A DNA stretch of 35,005 nt from Polaribacter sp. (GCA_018608545.1 JABAZI010000084.1:1-35005); one strand, 5' to 3'. Shown: positions 1 to 9,187, counted from the first letter of the stretch. The notes: a model not told the origin generated them from the letters alone. Numbers and translations are program-made.

Positions 1-1599
1 AGTTTTGTAGATACTCAAGTTGGAAAAATTATTGAAAAATTAAAAGAAAAGGATTTAGATAAAAATACTATTATTGTTGTATTTGGAGATCATGGTTGGC
101 ATTTAGGTGACCATAGTTTATGGAACAAACACTCAAATTTTGAGCAAGCTACGCGTTCACCACTAATGATATATGTACCAAATGGCAATACATCCGTTAA
201 AGTAAGCTCGCCTACTGAATTTGTAGATCTTTTCCCAACACTTTGTGAGTTGTCAGGATTATCTATTCCAGAAAATTTAGACGGTAAAAGTTTATTGCCA
301 TTAATCAATCAAACAAATAAGGTAGCAAAAAAATATGCTGTAAGTCAATGGCATAAGGGAAAAGTAACAGGTTATAGTTTTAGAACAGATACTTATAGGT
401 ATACGGTTTGGATTGATAAAAAGAAAAGCTCAGAGTTTATTACATCCAATGACATAGTGGCTCAAGAATTATATGATTACAGTAAAGATCCTTTAGAAAC
501 TAGAAACCATTTTGGGCGCCCTGAATATAAAGCGATTCAAAAAGAATTGATAAGCTATTCGAAGGCGTATTTTAATTCAGAGTTATTAAAAAGTAAAGGT
601 GTACAAAGCACTTCTAATGCTATGGTTGTTGGAGCTACACTCAATCACAATGAGCTGAATACTATAAAAGAACAATTGTTTTTAAAAGACTTTAATTACC
701 TAACACCAGCCAATGCTGCTAAACAAACTAAAATCCATCCTACACCCAAAGTATGGAATTGGCAACAAATAGACGACTTTATAAGTCTAGCCCAAAAACA
801 CGATTTACAAGTTCGTTTGCATGGACCGATCTCACCTCAAGCATCAAAATGGACTAAAGAAGATTACAGAATACCAAAAGAATTAAATCAAATTATGACA
901 GAATTTGCAACAGCTTTTGCAATGAGGTTTAATAGTGAGCCTACTGTGAAATGGATGGATGTTGTAAACGAAACCATACTTCCTAACGGAAAGTGGTTTG
1001 GTCCTAAAGAAGGAACTAATAAATGGGAAAATCCTTGGTTAAAAATGGGGTTGGATGAAAACGGTTATCCCCTTTATATTTTAAAAGCTTTTGAAATTGC
1101 TACAAAGTACGCTTCTAATATTAAGCTGGTTTATAATCAAAATGCCGGAATGCAAACTAAAATGTGGGATAAAGTTAAAGAAACCATTTTGTATATAAGG
1201 TCTAAAGGCTATCGTGTAGATGGAATTGGATGGCAAGGACATATCGGTTTAAGTCCAACAACAAAAGCATTAAAGGAGAATACGGACGTAGAATTAAAAA
1301 AATTATCAAAATTAATAGATTGGGCACATCAAAATGATTTGGAGTTTCATGTAACCGAACTCGATTATTTTACGAAAGATAAAAGCCAATTAAAGAGCGG
1401 ATTAAAAAGTCAAGCTGAGTTTTATCAAAAATTAATTAATGTTTTGCAAGAGAAAACAAAATCAGGTCTTGTAACGCTTAATCTTTGGGATATTAGTGAG
1501 CGAACTAAAAAAGGAAAAGAAGGTGTTTTTCAATCCATTTACAATTCAAAATTTCAGCCAACACCGAGTTATAAAATCATTAAAAAGATAAACCAATAA
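1..1599 (+). CDS. Sulfatase-GH10 fusion protein (5' end cut by window)
   Basis: The frame is open from base 1, so the gene starts before the window; an internal ATG at 166 is not the true start. The visible 532 residues hold the C-terminal half of an S1 (formylglycine) sulfatase of the iduronate-2-sulfatase-like kind, with the metal-binding GDHGW motif near residues 30-34 and a later Lys-His pair, up to about residue 190. From about residue 203 there is a GH10 xylanase-type barrel. Its acid/base is Glu324 in the motif DVVNE, the GWQGH motif follows, and the nucleophile is Glu453 in VTELD. The catalytic pair is intact, but the canonical -1 subsite Trp loop (VRGHTLVWH in typical GH10) reads VRLHGPISP, so the substrate may be unusual. 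The catalytic Cys of the sulfatase lies outside the window. The stop is followed one base later by the GH3 gene, so they share a transcript. Likely role: desulfating and cutting sulfated xylan-like chains (inference). Confidence 0.85.
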   Translation, partial: SFVDTQVGKIIEKLKEKDLDKNTIIVVFGDHGWHLGDHSLWNKHSNFEQATRSPLMIYVPNGNTSVKVSSPTEFVDLFPTLCELSGLSIPENLDGKSLLPLINQTNKVAKKYAVSQWHKGKVTGYSFRTDTYRYTVWIDKKKSSEFITSNDIVAQELYDYSKDPLETRNHFGRPEYKAIQKELISYSKAYFNSELLKSKGVQSTSNAMVVGATLNHNELNTIKEQLFLKDFNYLTPANAAKQTKIHPTPKVWNWQQIDDFISLAQKHDLQVRLHGPISPQASKWTKEDYRIPKELNQIMTEFATAFAMRFNSEPTVKWMDVVNETILPNGKWFGPKEGTNKWENPWLKMGLDENGYPLYILKAFEIATKYASNIKLVYNQNAGMQTKMWDKVKETILYIRSKGYRVDGIGWQGHIGLSPTTKALKENTDVELKKLSKLIDWAHQNDLEFHVTELDYFTKDKSQLKSGLKSQAEFYQKLINVLQEKTKSGLVTLNLWDISERTKKGKEGVFQSIYNSKFQPTPSYKIIKKINQ

Positions 1600-1600
1600 T

Positions 1601-3940
1601 ATGTTTAAAAAAGTAATTTTATTCAATTTCATAGTAACTATGTTTAGTTCTTATGCACAAAATTCAAGTGAACTAAGATCAGATTTTAGCCCTTTATATT
1701 TAGATCCATTACAACCTACTGAAAAAAGAATAGACGATTTAATGAAAAGGATGACCCTAGAAGATAAGGTATATCAAATGAACCAATTTGTTGGATTGGA
1801 TCATATGAAAAAAGGAAATCCTGACGACGATAAAGAAAATAATGATGCGCAGGGCTTTTATAAAACACTTTCTGTTAATGATGTTTCTAAAATGTGTGAA
1901 GAGGGAAAAATAGGCTCTTTTTTACATGTTTTAACAGCTAAAGAAGCAAATTACTTACAAGAATTAGCATTAAAGTCACCATTAAAAATCCCTGTATTAA
2001 TCGGAATTGATGCGATACATGGGAATGCTTTGGTTTCTGGTACAACGGTATATCCCTCTCCAATTGGATTGGCATCCACTTGGGATGATGATTTTCTGTA
2101 TTCCATAGGAAAACAAACTGCGAAAGAGATGCGTGCTACCGGAAGTCATTGGACTTTTACACCAAACATAGATATACTAAGAGATCCGCGTTGGGGACGT
2201 GTTGGAGAAACATTAGGGGAAGATCCTTTTATGGTTGGTAATATGGGAGCTGCAATGATACATGGGTTTCAACAAGGCGATTTTACAGGGACTCAAAAAG
2301 TAATAGCTTGTGCAAAACATCTTATAGGTGGAGGTGAATCCATCAATGGATTAAACGCAGCTCCTGCAGACATTTCTATGAGGACTCTAAGAGAAGTGCA
2401 TTTACCCCCTTATAAAAAAGCTATTGATGCTGGTCTGTATTCCATTATGGCAGCTCATAATGAGATAAACGGTGTTCCATCTCATATGAGTAAATGGTTA
2501 ATGACAAACGTTTTAAGAAACGAATGGAACTTCAAAGGATTTTATGTAAGTGATTGGTTAGATATTGAACGTATTGATAAGTTACATCATGTTGCCCAAG
2601 ATATGAAAGAAGCCTCTTTTTTATCTGTTGATGCTGGTATGGATATGCACATGCATGGTCCAGAATTTACAGATGCGATTATTGCATCTGTAAAAGAAGG
2701 TAAGCTTTCCATAAATCGTGTAAATGATGCTTGCCGTAAAATATTAACAGCGAAGTTTAAATTAGGCTTATTTGAAAATCGATTTGTAGATTTAGAGAAA
2801 AAAGGGGAATTACTTTTTACAGAAGAACACAAGGCGACTGCATTAGAGTCTGCAAGAAAAGGGATTATATTACTCAAAAACAATGGGATATTACCTTTAC
2901 CAGAAACGACTTCAAAAAAGAAAATATTTGTCACAGGACCCAATGCAAATAATCAATCTATTTTAGGAGATTGGCATGCTGTCCAACCTGATGAAAATGT
3001 AATTACTATTTATGAAGGGATTAAAGCTCTAGGAGAAACCAAAGGCTATGCTGTAAACTTTTTTGATTCAGGAGAAAATATTAGAAAAATTCAAAGTTCT
3101 AAAATCCAGGAAGCTGCAGAAAAAGCGAAAAATGCAGACTATGCAATTGTTGTTGTAGGAGATAATTCCATGCGCTATAAATGGAAAGATAAAACGGCTG
3201 GCGAAAACATGGGGCGTGCCCACTTAGATTTGTTTGGCAAACAATTGGAATTAGTTCAGGCTATTAAAAAAACAGGAACACCAGTCATCATTGTTTTGGT
3301 CAACGGAAAACCAATTTCTGAACCTTGGCTTGAAAAAAATATTCCTGCTATTTTAGAATCTTGGGAACCCGGAAATTTAGGAGGTCAAGCAGTGGCTGAA
3401 ATTTTATTTGGTGACGTAAATCCAAGTGGTAAATTACCTTTAACTGTTGCAAGAAGTGTTGGTCAGTTAAGAATGATCTACAATCACAAGCCCTCTGCAT
3501 ATTTTCATAAATATGCCGATGAGAAAAAAACACCCTTATATCCTTTTGGGTTTGGTTTAAGTTATACTAAATATAGTTATAACGCACCAAAAATGTCAAG
3601 TAAGACATTCAAGCAAAACCAAGCCATAACTGTTACAGTTGAAGTTACTAATAGCGGAGAAATTGATGGAGAGGAAATTGTTCAATTGTATATTCGAGAC
3701 AAAGTTAGTAGCGCTACAAGACCTGTGAAAGAACTCAAAGGCTATCAACGGGTAGCCTTAAAAGCAGGTGAAACAAAAACAGTAAGCTTTACTATAGATG
3801 CTGAAAGTTTGGCTTTTTATGATATCAACATGGCATATTGTGTAGAGCCTGGTGAGTTTATGATAATGACAGGAGCATCTTCAAATGATAAAGATTTAAA
3901 ATCAACCACTTTAGAAGTTAATAACAGAATTGAATTATAA
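1601..3940 (+). CDS. GH3 beta-glycosidase (beta-glucosidase/xylosidase), BglX-like
   Basis: A 779-residue exported enzyme. A signal peptide (MFKKVILFNFIVTMFSSYAQ) is followed by the GH3 TIM-barrel domain to about residue 375, the alpha/beta sandwich (about 425-640) and a C-terminal fibronectin-III-like domain (about 690-760). The nucleophile is Asp318 in the motif YVSDW; KHLIGGGE and the TLREVHLPPY block are typical of BglX-like GH3 enzymes. The length matches the family. It releases terminal beta-linked sugars from oligosaccharides in the periplasm. GH3 members of this layout can be beta-glucosidases or beta-xylosidases; the adjacent GH10 favours xylosidase, but this is inference. The start is one base after the previous stop, and the next gene starts one base after this stop, indicating tight co-transcription. 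Confidence 0.93.
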   Translation: MFKKVILFNFIVTMFSSYAQNSSELRSDFSPLYLDPLQPTEKRIDDLMKRMTLEDKVYQMNQFVGLDHMKKGNPDDDKENNDAQGFYKTLSVNDVSKMCEEGKIGSFLHVLTAKEANYLQELALKSPLKIPVLIGIDAIHGNALVSGTTVYPSPIGLASTWDDDFLYSIGKQTAKEMRATGSHWTFTPNIDILRDPRWGRVGETLGEDPFMVGNMGAAMIHGFQQGDFTGTQKVIACAKHLIGGGESINGLNAAPADISMRTLREVHLPPYKKAIDAGLYSIMAAHNEINGVPSHMSKWLMTNVLRNEWNFKGFYVSDWLDIERIDKLHHVAQDMKEASFLSVDAGMDMHMHGPEFTDAIIASVKEGKLSINRVNDACRKILTAKFKLGLFENRFVDLEKKGELLFTEEHKATALESARKGIILLKNNGILPLPETTSKKKIFVTGPNANNQSILGDWHAVQPDENVITIYEGIKALGETKGYAVNFFDSGENIRKIQSSKIQEAAEKAKNADYAIVVVGDNSMRYKWKDKTAGENMGRAHLDLFGKQLELVQAIKKTGTPVIIVLVNGKPISEPWLEKNIPAILESWEPGNLGGQAVAEILFGDVNPSGKLPLTVARSVGQLRMIYNHKPSAYFHKYADEKKTPLYPFGFGLSYTKYSYNAPKMSSKTFKQNQAITVTVEVTNSGEIDGEEIVQLYIRDKVSSATRPVKELKGYQRVALKAGETKTVSFTIDAESLAFYDINMAYCVEPGEFMIMTGASSNDKDLKSTTLEVNNRIEL

Positions 3941-3941
3941 G

Positions 3942-5354
3942 ATGAAACATTCTAAATTAGTTGTCATAACATGTCTTTTAATTCTTTTAAGTTGCAAAAT
4001 AACTAAGGAAAACAAGACATTGATTTCAGCTAAAAAAAATGTATTATTCTTAATGATGGATGATTTACGTCCTGAATTAAGTGTGTATGGACACAGTCAA
4101 ATTAGCAGTCCTAACATTGATGCTCTAGCTAAATCAGGTGTCACTTTTAAAAGAGCCTATTGTAATGTCCCCGTTTGTGGAGCCTCTAGGGCTAGTATTT
4201 TAACAGGAATAAGACCTACAGCAAACCGTTTTTTAAAATTTAATGCGAGTATTAAAAATGAGACCCCCAATATTCTAACATTGGTAAGGCACTTTAAAAA
4301 CCAAGGATATACGACCATTAGCAACAATAAAATAACGCATTTAAAGAGAGATATTAATGAATGGGATGAGGAATGGTATCCTTCTTTGAAAGGATGGCGT
4401 GACTATCAATCTAAAGAAAATATACATTTAGAAAAAAAGGGTCAACACGGTTATGCTTATGAAAACCCAGATATTGATGATGATGCTTATTATGATGGTA
4501 AAACGGCAAATAAATCAATTTTAGACTTAAAAAGATTAAAAGCTGAAGGGAAACCATTTTTTATGGCTGTTGGTTTTGTAAAGCCACATTTGCCTTTTAA
4601 TGCGCCAAAAAAATATTGGGATTTATACAAGGAATCTGAAATTACCCTACCAAAAAATAATTCTTTCTCTAATTCTGCACCAGAAATAGCCAATCATTCT
4701 TGGGGAGAACTGCGTTACTACAAAGGTATTCCTAAAAAGGGACAAGTTTCTGATACTGTTGCAAAAAAGTTGATACACGGCTATTATGCTGCTGTAAGTT
4801 ATGTGGATGCTCAAGTAGGAAAAGTTTTAAAAGAACTTAAAAACTTGGGATTAAAAGACAACACAGTTATTGTTTTAGTGGGTGATCATGGTTGGAGTCT
4901 AATGGAACACGGACTATGGGTAAAGCATAGTAATTTTAGGGTCGCGCTTCAAGTACCTTTGATCATAAGTGCTTCCAATATTTCGAAAGATAGGCACACG
5001 AATTCGATTGCTGAATTGGTAGATTTATATCCAACCTTATGCGAATTGGCAAATATTTCTATTCCAACTCATCTAGATGGCGAATCTTTGATTGAAGCCT
5101 TACAAGCACCTTCAAAAGTATTTAAAAATACAGCCTTGGCTCGCTGGCAAAAGGGAGAAACTCTAATTGCGGATAATTTATTTTATACAGAATGGCAAAG
5201 AAATGATAACACAATAGCCAGAATGCTCTACGACCACAATACGGATTCAGACGAAAACAGAAATTTAGCAATTGAAGCATCCTTCAGAGGAACAGTAGAT
5301 AGTTTGAGTATAATTTTAAATAACAGATTAAAAAAACATCAAAATGAAAAATAA
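3942..5354 (+). CDS. S1-family sulfatase lipoprotein (iduronate-2-sulfatase-like)
   Basis: A 470-residue sulfatase. I chose the ATG at 3942, one base after the GH3 stop, over a TTG at 3930, because it gives a clean lipoprotein signal (MKHSKLVVITCLLILLSC, lipobox Cys18). The N-terminal metal site reads MMDDLRPEL. The formylglycine motif is Cys79 in CGASR, the C-x-A-x-R form that anaerobic-type formylglycine maturases can accept. The GDHGW and KHSNF motifs complete the active site. It is closely similar in type to the sulfatase half of the first gene. SulfAtlas S1_7 would be my guess for the subfamily, unverified. It removes sulfate esters from carbohydrate in the periplasm or at a membrane surface. 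The 3' end overlaps the next sulfatase by 11 bases. The substrate position is unknown. Confidence 0.93.
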   Translation: MKHSKLVVITCLLILLSCKITKENKTLISAKKNVLFLMMDDLRPELSVYGHSQISSPNIDALAKSGVTFKRAYCNVPVCGASRASILTGIRPTANRFLKFNASIKNETPNILTLVRHFKNQGYTTISNNKITHLKRDINEWDEEWYPSLKGWRDYQSKENIHLEKKGQHGYAYENPDIDDDAYYDGKTANKSILDLKRLKAEGKPFFMAVGFVKPHLPFNAPKKYWDLYKESEITLPKNNSFSNSAPEIANHSWGELRYYKGIPKKGQVSDTVAKKLIHGYYAAVSYVDAQVGKVLKELKNLGLKDNTVIVLVGDHGWSLMEHGLWVKHSNFRVALQVPLIISASNISKDRHTNSIAELVDLYPTLCELANISIPTHLDGESLIEALQAPSKVFKNTALARWQKGETLIADNLFYTEWQRNDNTIARMLYDHNTDSDENRNLAIEASFRGTVDSLSIILNNRLKKHQNEK

Positions 5355-6996
5355 TTTTATTAAAAGCTTTTGTGTGTTAACTCTTTTTTTAGGGTTTTTG
5401 AATTCTTGTAATACAGTAAAATATAATACACCTGTTTCAGCAAAAGTAGCATCTACTGTAAGGCCAAATATTATCTACATCATGGCAGATGATTTAACCA
5501 CCCAGGCTATAAGCGCTTATGGAGGAATTTACAAAGATATTGCACCAACCCCTAATATTGATAAAGTTGCAAAAGAAGGGATGCTGTTTCACGATGTTTT
5601 AGTTACTAATGCTATTTGTGGACCAAGTAGAGCGGCTATATTAACAGGTAATTATAGTAACTTAAATGGGTACTATAAAAACGAAAGTGGAGGAAAATTT
5701 AATTCAGAGCAGTGGACGTTTCCACAAGAATTTCAAAAAAAAGGCTATGTTACTGGCTTGTTTGGTAAATGGCACTTAGGTACAGATCCTGTTGGATTCG
5801 ATAGTTTTAAATACCATAATTCTGCAGGACAACAAGGTCATTATTGGGATCCCCTTTTTAATGCTAATGGAATCGATGTAAAAGAGAAAGGCTATGCTAC
5901 TAACTTAAGTACAGATTTTGCATTGACTTGGCTAGATTCAACAAAAACTTCTAGGCAACCATTTTTAATGATACTACAATACAAAGCGCCACATAGGCCA
6001 TGGGAGCCAGATACAAAGTATGAAACATTATGGGATGATATAGAAATGCCGTATCCAGTAACATTTAATGACACGTATGAAGGGCGTGAAAAGACCGCTG
6101 GGGATACTGAAATGACCATGGAATATTTTAGTCGTAGAGATATGAAATTAGAGCGTCCAAAGGATATAAAGAAAGGAAAAGAAAGTATTAAATGGGATTT
6201 CTATGGTGCTAAACCAGGCGAGATTGTTCAACCAGAAGGTATGAGTAATGAAGAAGGAAGAAAATGGAGGTATCAAAACTATATTAAAGATTATTTAGCG
6301 TGTGTTAAATCTGTTGACGATAATGTTGGACGTGTTTTAAACTATTTAAAAGAAAATAATCTTGAAGAAAACACCATTATTGTACTAACTTCAGATCAAG
6401 GCTTCTATTTAGGAGATCATGGTTTTTTTGATAAACGATTTATTTACGAAGAATCTTTAAGAATGCCATTCATGGTAAAATATCCAAAAAAAATAAAGGC
6501 AGGAAGTGTTAATGAAGACATTATCTCAAACATAGATTTTGCGCCAACCTTATTAGAATTAGCTGGTATTTCGACAACTCAGAAAATGCAAGGCACTAGT
6601 TTTGTTCCTGTTTTAGAGGGTAATACCCCAAAAGATTGGCAGGATGCTATGTATTATCATTATTACGAGTTTCCGTTTTGGCATCATGTACAACCACATT
6701 ATGGTATCAGAACTCAAAAATATACGCTAGCTCATTTTTATTACAATATTGATGTTTGGGAATTATATGATTTAGAAAAAGATCCAGGTCAAGTGAATAA
6801 TATTTATAATGACCCAAATTATGCTGAGGTGACTACTGAGCTAAAGTTGAAATTAAAAAACTTAATGATCAAATTTGAGGATAATAAAAGCTTGGTAGAT
6901 TTTAGAAAAATAACCGACACTGATTTTGGTAGAATTGTAGATAATATTAAGGATGAAGAATCTGTACAACAGATTTTAACTAAGAAAAAAAATTAG
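5344..6996 (+). CDS. S1-family sulfatase lipoprotein (N-acetylglucosamine-6-sulfatase-like)
   Basis: A 550-residue sulfatase with a lipoprotein signal peptide (lipobox Cys near residue 22, FLNSC). The metal site reads IMADDL. The catalytic formylglycine precursor is Cys92 in CGPSRAAILTG, and the second metal motif is SDQGFYLGDHGFFDKR. The C-terminal block around WELYDLEKDPGQ is the region usually annotated as DUF4976. It is a different sulfatase type from the two iduronate-2-sulfatase-like domains upstream, so the operon offers at least two sulfatase specificities. The start overlaps the previous gene by 11 bases, consistent with translational coupling. The exact substrate cannot be read from the sequence; subfamilies S1_8 or S1_11 are possible. 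It acts in the same extracytoplasmic desulfation step as its neighbours (inference). Confidence 0.93.
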   Translation: MKNNFIKSFCVLTLFLGFLNSCNTVKYNTPVSAKVASTVRPNIIYIMADDLTTQAISAYGGIYKDIAPTPNIDKVAKEGMLFHDVLVTNAICGPSRAAILTGNYSNLNGYYKNESGGKFNSEQWTFPQEFQKKGYVTGLFGKWHLGTDPVGFDSFKYHNSAGQQGHYWDPLFNANGIDVKEKGYATNLSTDFALTWLDSTKTSRQPFLMILQYKAPHRPWEPDTKYETLWDDIEMPYPVTFNDTYEGREKTAGDTEMTMEYFSRRDMKLERPKDIKKGKESIKWDFYGAKPGEIVQPEGMSNEEGRKWRYQNYIKDYLACVKSVDDNVGRVLNYLKENNLEENTIIVLTSDQGFYLGDHGFFDKRFIYEESLRMPFMVKYPKKIKAGSVNEDIISNIDFAPTLLELAGISTTQKMQGTSFVPVLEGNTPKDWQDAMYYHYYEFPFWHHVQPHYGIRTQKYTLAHFYYNIDVWELYDLEKDPGQVNNIYNDPNYAEVTTELKLKLKNLMIKFEDNKSLVDFRKITDTDFGRIVDNIKDEESVQQILTKKKN

Positions 6997-7024
6997 AGTA
7001 CATACTCCTTTTAAACTAAAAATC

Positions 7025-7882
7025 ATGATGAAGAGACAATTGTTATTATTAGCGATACTCTTAGTCATGATTTTTTCTTGTCATAAAGTTGAGAATCCCT
7101 TTAGAACTGAAAACCTTATTCCGTGGTCTATCGTTGCTTTTGATAAATTAGAACGCACCCCCTCAGAACGCTTGGCTATGTTAAAAAAGCTTGGTTTTAG
7201 TCAATATGCTTTTGGAGGTAGAAAAAAGCATATTGAGACCATGGTAACCGAACTAAATATAGCAAGAGCCGAAGGCATTAAGATTAGCGCTGTTTGGCTT
7301 TATATAAATAATAAAGATACTTTAAGAAACCTTAAACGCGCAAATGAAATGGTGTTTGAAAGTTTAAAAGCTACCGGAGTATCTACCCAAATCTGGATAG
7401 GAATCGATGCTGAGTTTTTTGAGGGGTTAACGCAACGGCAATCGCTTAAGAAAGCGCTAGATATGATTTCATTTCTTTCTGAAAAAGCCCAAAAAGTTAA
7501 CTGTAAAATAGCATTGTATAATCATGGCGGTTGGTTTGGAGAACTCGAAAATCAACTAGAAATCATAAAATGTTTACCACAATACGACATTGGCATAGTC
7601 TATAATTTTCATCATGCACATGAACAATTAGAAAAATATCGAAGTATTATCAAACAAATACACCCTTTTTTATGGTGTGTTAATTTAAATGGTATGAAAA
7701 AAGGAGGCCCTAAAATTATTCCTATTGGGGAGGGGGACCTTGAAGAAGAGATGATCAATTGTATACTTAAGTTAGGTTACAAAGGTCCCTTTGGTATTTT
7801 AGGGCACGTGAAGGGTGATGACGTAGCACTTATTTTAAAAAAGAATTTAAAAGGCTTAAAATCAATTCACATAGCTAAATAA
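7025..7882 (+). CDS. Lipoprotein with xylose-isomerase-like TIM barrel (sugar isomerase/epimerase-like)
   Basis: A 285-residue protein beginning with a lipoprotein signal (MMKRQLLLLAILLVMIFSC; lipobox Cys near residue 19; an ATG three bases later would serve as well). The body resembles the AP-endonuclease-2/xylose-isomerase-like TIM barrel: SERLAMLKKLGFSQYAFGG near residues 45-65, then IALYNHGGWFGE near 165 and YDIGIVYNFHHAHEQ near 190, whose acidic and His residues could hold a metal ion. Classic members isomerise or epimerise sugars in the cytoplasm, so a lipidated copy is unusual. It is the last gene of the sulfatase operon, 28 bases after the previous stop. A role in handling a released sugar or sugar acid outside the cytoplasm is inference; the real reaction is unknown. 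Confidence 0.75.
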   Translation: MMKRQLLLLAILLVMIFSCHKVENPFRTENLIPWSIVAFDKLERTPSERLAMLKKLGFSQYAFGGRKKHIETMVTELNIARAEGIKISAVWLYINNKDTLRNLKRANEMVFESLKATGVSTQIWIGIDAEFFEGLTQRQSLKKALDMISFLSEKAQKVNCKIALYNHGGWFGELENQLEIIKCLPQYDIGIVYNFHHAHEQLEKYRSIIKQIHPFLWCVNLNGMKKGGPKIIPIGEGDLEEEMINCILKLGYKGPFGILGHVKGDDVALILKKNLKGLKSIHIAK

Positions 7883-7890
7883 ATTTAAAA

Positions 7891-7952
7891 CCATTTCCCC
7901 CTACTAAAAAAACATATCACCTTTCAATGAATCTACATTACAGGTATGTTTA
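7891..7952 (+). promoter_or_regulatory. Candidate HTCS operator and promoter before the CBM gene
   Basis: The half-site CCATTTCCCC (7891-7900) is followed exactly 21 bp later by ACATATCACC (7912-7921; 7 of 10 bases match). A -7-like element TATGTTTA lies at 7945-7952, 54 bp from the first half-site. The same layout and spacing appear at 19428-19489. AraC-type domains commonly bind direct repeats about 21 bp apart, and HTCS proteins carry such a domain. No -33 TTG element is evident, which fits an activator-dependent promoter. Assignment to the HTCS in this window is inference. Confidence 0.5.
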
Positions 7953-7977
7953 CAACTAATTAATCTAAAATAATATT

Positions 7978-8745
7978 ATGAAAAAAATTTACACATTATT
8001 AGTTTGTACACTTTTATTTAGTACAGGATTGTTTGCTCAAACAAATCTATTATTAAATTCAACGTTTACCTCCGAAGATGATTGGAGAGGTGACGCAGTT
8101 GGGGGTTGCACTGGAGCAGAACTTGGGACATACGACTCATCAGAAACGAATACGGCCGATGGTAGTGGATCTTGGAAAATAAATGCGTGCGATAATAATA
8201 ATAATCGTTTGCAATCGGCTGCAGCTTTTGCGGTTGATATTGACAATTATACATTTACCTTTTATGTAAAAGGAACAGCAGGTCAGGTTATTACTCCTTG
8301 GTTTTTTGTAACAGGTTCTGGAAATATACTTCCTATTGAAGGAGACTATACCATAGTAAACACCGGCGAATGGGAACAAGTTGTAAGAACACATAGTATT
8401 CCAGCAGCAGTGAATGTAACAGCACGAATTCGTCTTAAAACAGTAGATTCATCTGTTAATATTGACGACGTTTCTTTAGTTCTAACCTCATCGCTTGGCG
8501 TAGACGATTTTTCAGACACAAATAAAATAGAATTATTTCCAAATCCTGTAAAAGATATTCTATCAATAAAGTCACTTTCAATAATTAAGAAAGTGGAGGT
8601 ATTCAATGTATTGGGCCAAAAAGTAATGGGTAGAGAAAATACAAATGATCTGAATGTAACTAAATTAAAATCAGGAGCATACATTCTAAAAATTGTTGAT
8701 GAGAATAATGGTGTTTCAACGAAAAAATTCATAAAAACGAATTAA
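7978..8745 (+). CDS. Secreted carbohydrate-binding-module protein with T9SS sorting domain
   Basis: A 255-residue protein with a signal peptide ending LFAQ (about residue 21), one beta-sandwich module (about 22-170) and a T9SS type A sorting domain (about 180-255, with LFPNP and YILKI landmarks). The module resembles CBM4/9-type carbohydrate-binding domains: it has YDSSETNTADGSGSW, FTFYVKGTAG and the terminal VNIDDVSLVLTS strand. The same module occurs inside the GH5 protein encoded downstream (about residues 437-582). No catalytic domain is present. It probably sits on the cell surface or is released and binds the PUL's polysaccharide, perhaps standing in for a surface glycan-binding protein. 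It is first in its block, directly behind the candidate operator-promoter. The fold assignment is by pattern; the ligand is unknown. Confidence 0.82.
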   Translation: MKKIYTLLVCTLLFSTGLFAQTNLLLNSTFTSEDDWRGDAVGGCTGAELGTYDSSETNTADGSGSWKINACDNNNNRLQSAAAFAVDIDNYTFTFYVKGTAGQVITPWFFVTGSGNILPIEGDYTIVNTGEWEQVVRTHSIPAAVNVTARIRLKTVDSSVNIDDVSLVLTSSLGVDDFSDTNKIELFPNPVKDILSIKSLSIIKKVEVFNVLGQKVMGRENTNDLNVTKLKSGAYILKIVDENNGVSTKKFIKTN

Positions 8746-8773
8746 GGATTTTAAACATTTAATACGAACAAAA

Positions 8774-9121
8774 ATGAAAAAAATAATTGCACTAATATTA
8801 TTCTGTGGTTTTTTATCTACAGCGAATGCACAAAAACAGTCCTATCAAGAAAAAAAGGCAACCACAAATGCACAACATATAGCCGAATCCATGGATTTAA
8901 ATGACAGTACTAAAACGTTACTGTATGCAATTTTGTTGGGTAAATATGATGAAACTTCAAAACAAATAAAAGGCAACGATTTATCAAATGAAGAAAAGAA
9001 AATGATTTATAAGAAATCATTTAAACAAACCAATCAAAAATTGTCAGTCCTGTTTTCTAAAGAAGAAATCAATACCATTAATGCCTTGTTAAAAGAACAG
9101 CATAAAAAAGGTAAAAATTAG
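8774..9121 (+). CDS. Small exported protein of unknown function
   Basis: A 115-residue protein with a clear signal peptide (MKKIIALILFCGFLSTANA, cleavage near residue 19-20). The mature part is highly charged, rich in Lys, Glu and Gln and predicted mostly helical: ESMDLNDSTKTLLYAILLGKY in the middle, then a Lys-rich tail. It loosely recalls short periplasmic Spy/CpxP-like or DUF4890-like proteins (helical, with repeated KEE-type segments), but I do not recognise the family. It lies 28 bases after the CBM gene and just before a strong terminator, so it ends the short CBM transcript. Its location in the PUL suggests induction with the locus. Function unknown. Confidence 0.75.
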   Translation: MKKIIALILFCGFLSTANAQKQSYQEKKATTNAQHIAESMDLNDSTKTLLYAILLGKYDETSKQIKGNDLSNEEKKMIYKKSFKQTNQKLSVLFSKEEINTINALLKEQHKKGKN

Positions 9122-9144
9122 TTTACCACAAATATAAATAATTG

Positions 9145-9174
9145 AATAAGGCGATAGTATTTGCCTTATTTTTT
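9145..9174 (+). terminator. Rho-independent terminator after the 115-aa gene
   Basis: A perfect 8-bp inverted repeat, AATAAGGC at 9145-9152 and GCCTTATT at 9163-9170, with a 10-base loop, runs into T bases to 9174. It overlaps the TTG at 9161, which argues that the next gene really starts at the ATG at 9188. It lies between two PUL genes with no recognisable promoter after it, so it may act as a partial terminator. Confidence 0.75.
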
Positions 9175-9187
9175 AAAATACAGTATT

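Noticed and set aside
166..168. ATG at 166 as the start of the first protein
   Set aside because: The frame is open and sulfatase-like from base 1, so the gene simply runs in from the left.
3930..3944. TTG starts extending the genes at 3942, 9188 and 12993 upstream (TTG at 3930, 9161, 12975)
   Set aside because: The downstream ATG codons begin directly at good signal peptides; the 9161 TTG lies inside a terminator and the 3930 TTG inside the GH3 gene.
8037..8732. Minus-strand ORFs opposite the CBM gene
   Set aside because: They lie antisense to a gene with a signal peptide and sorting domain, and show no domain of their own.
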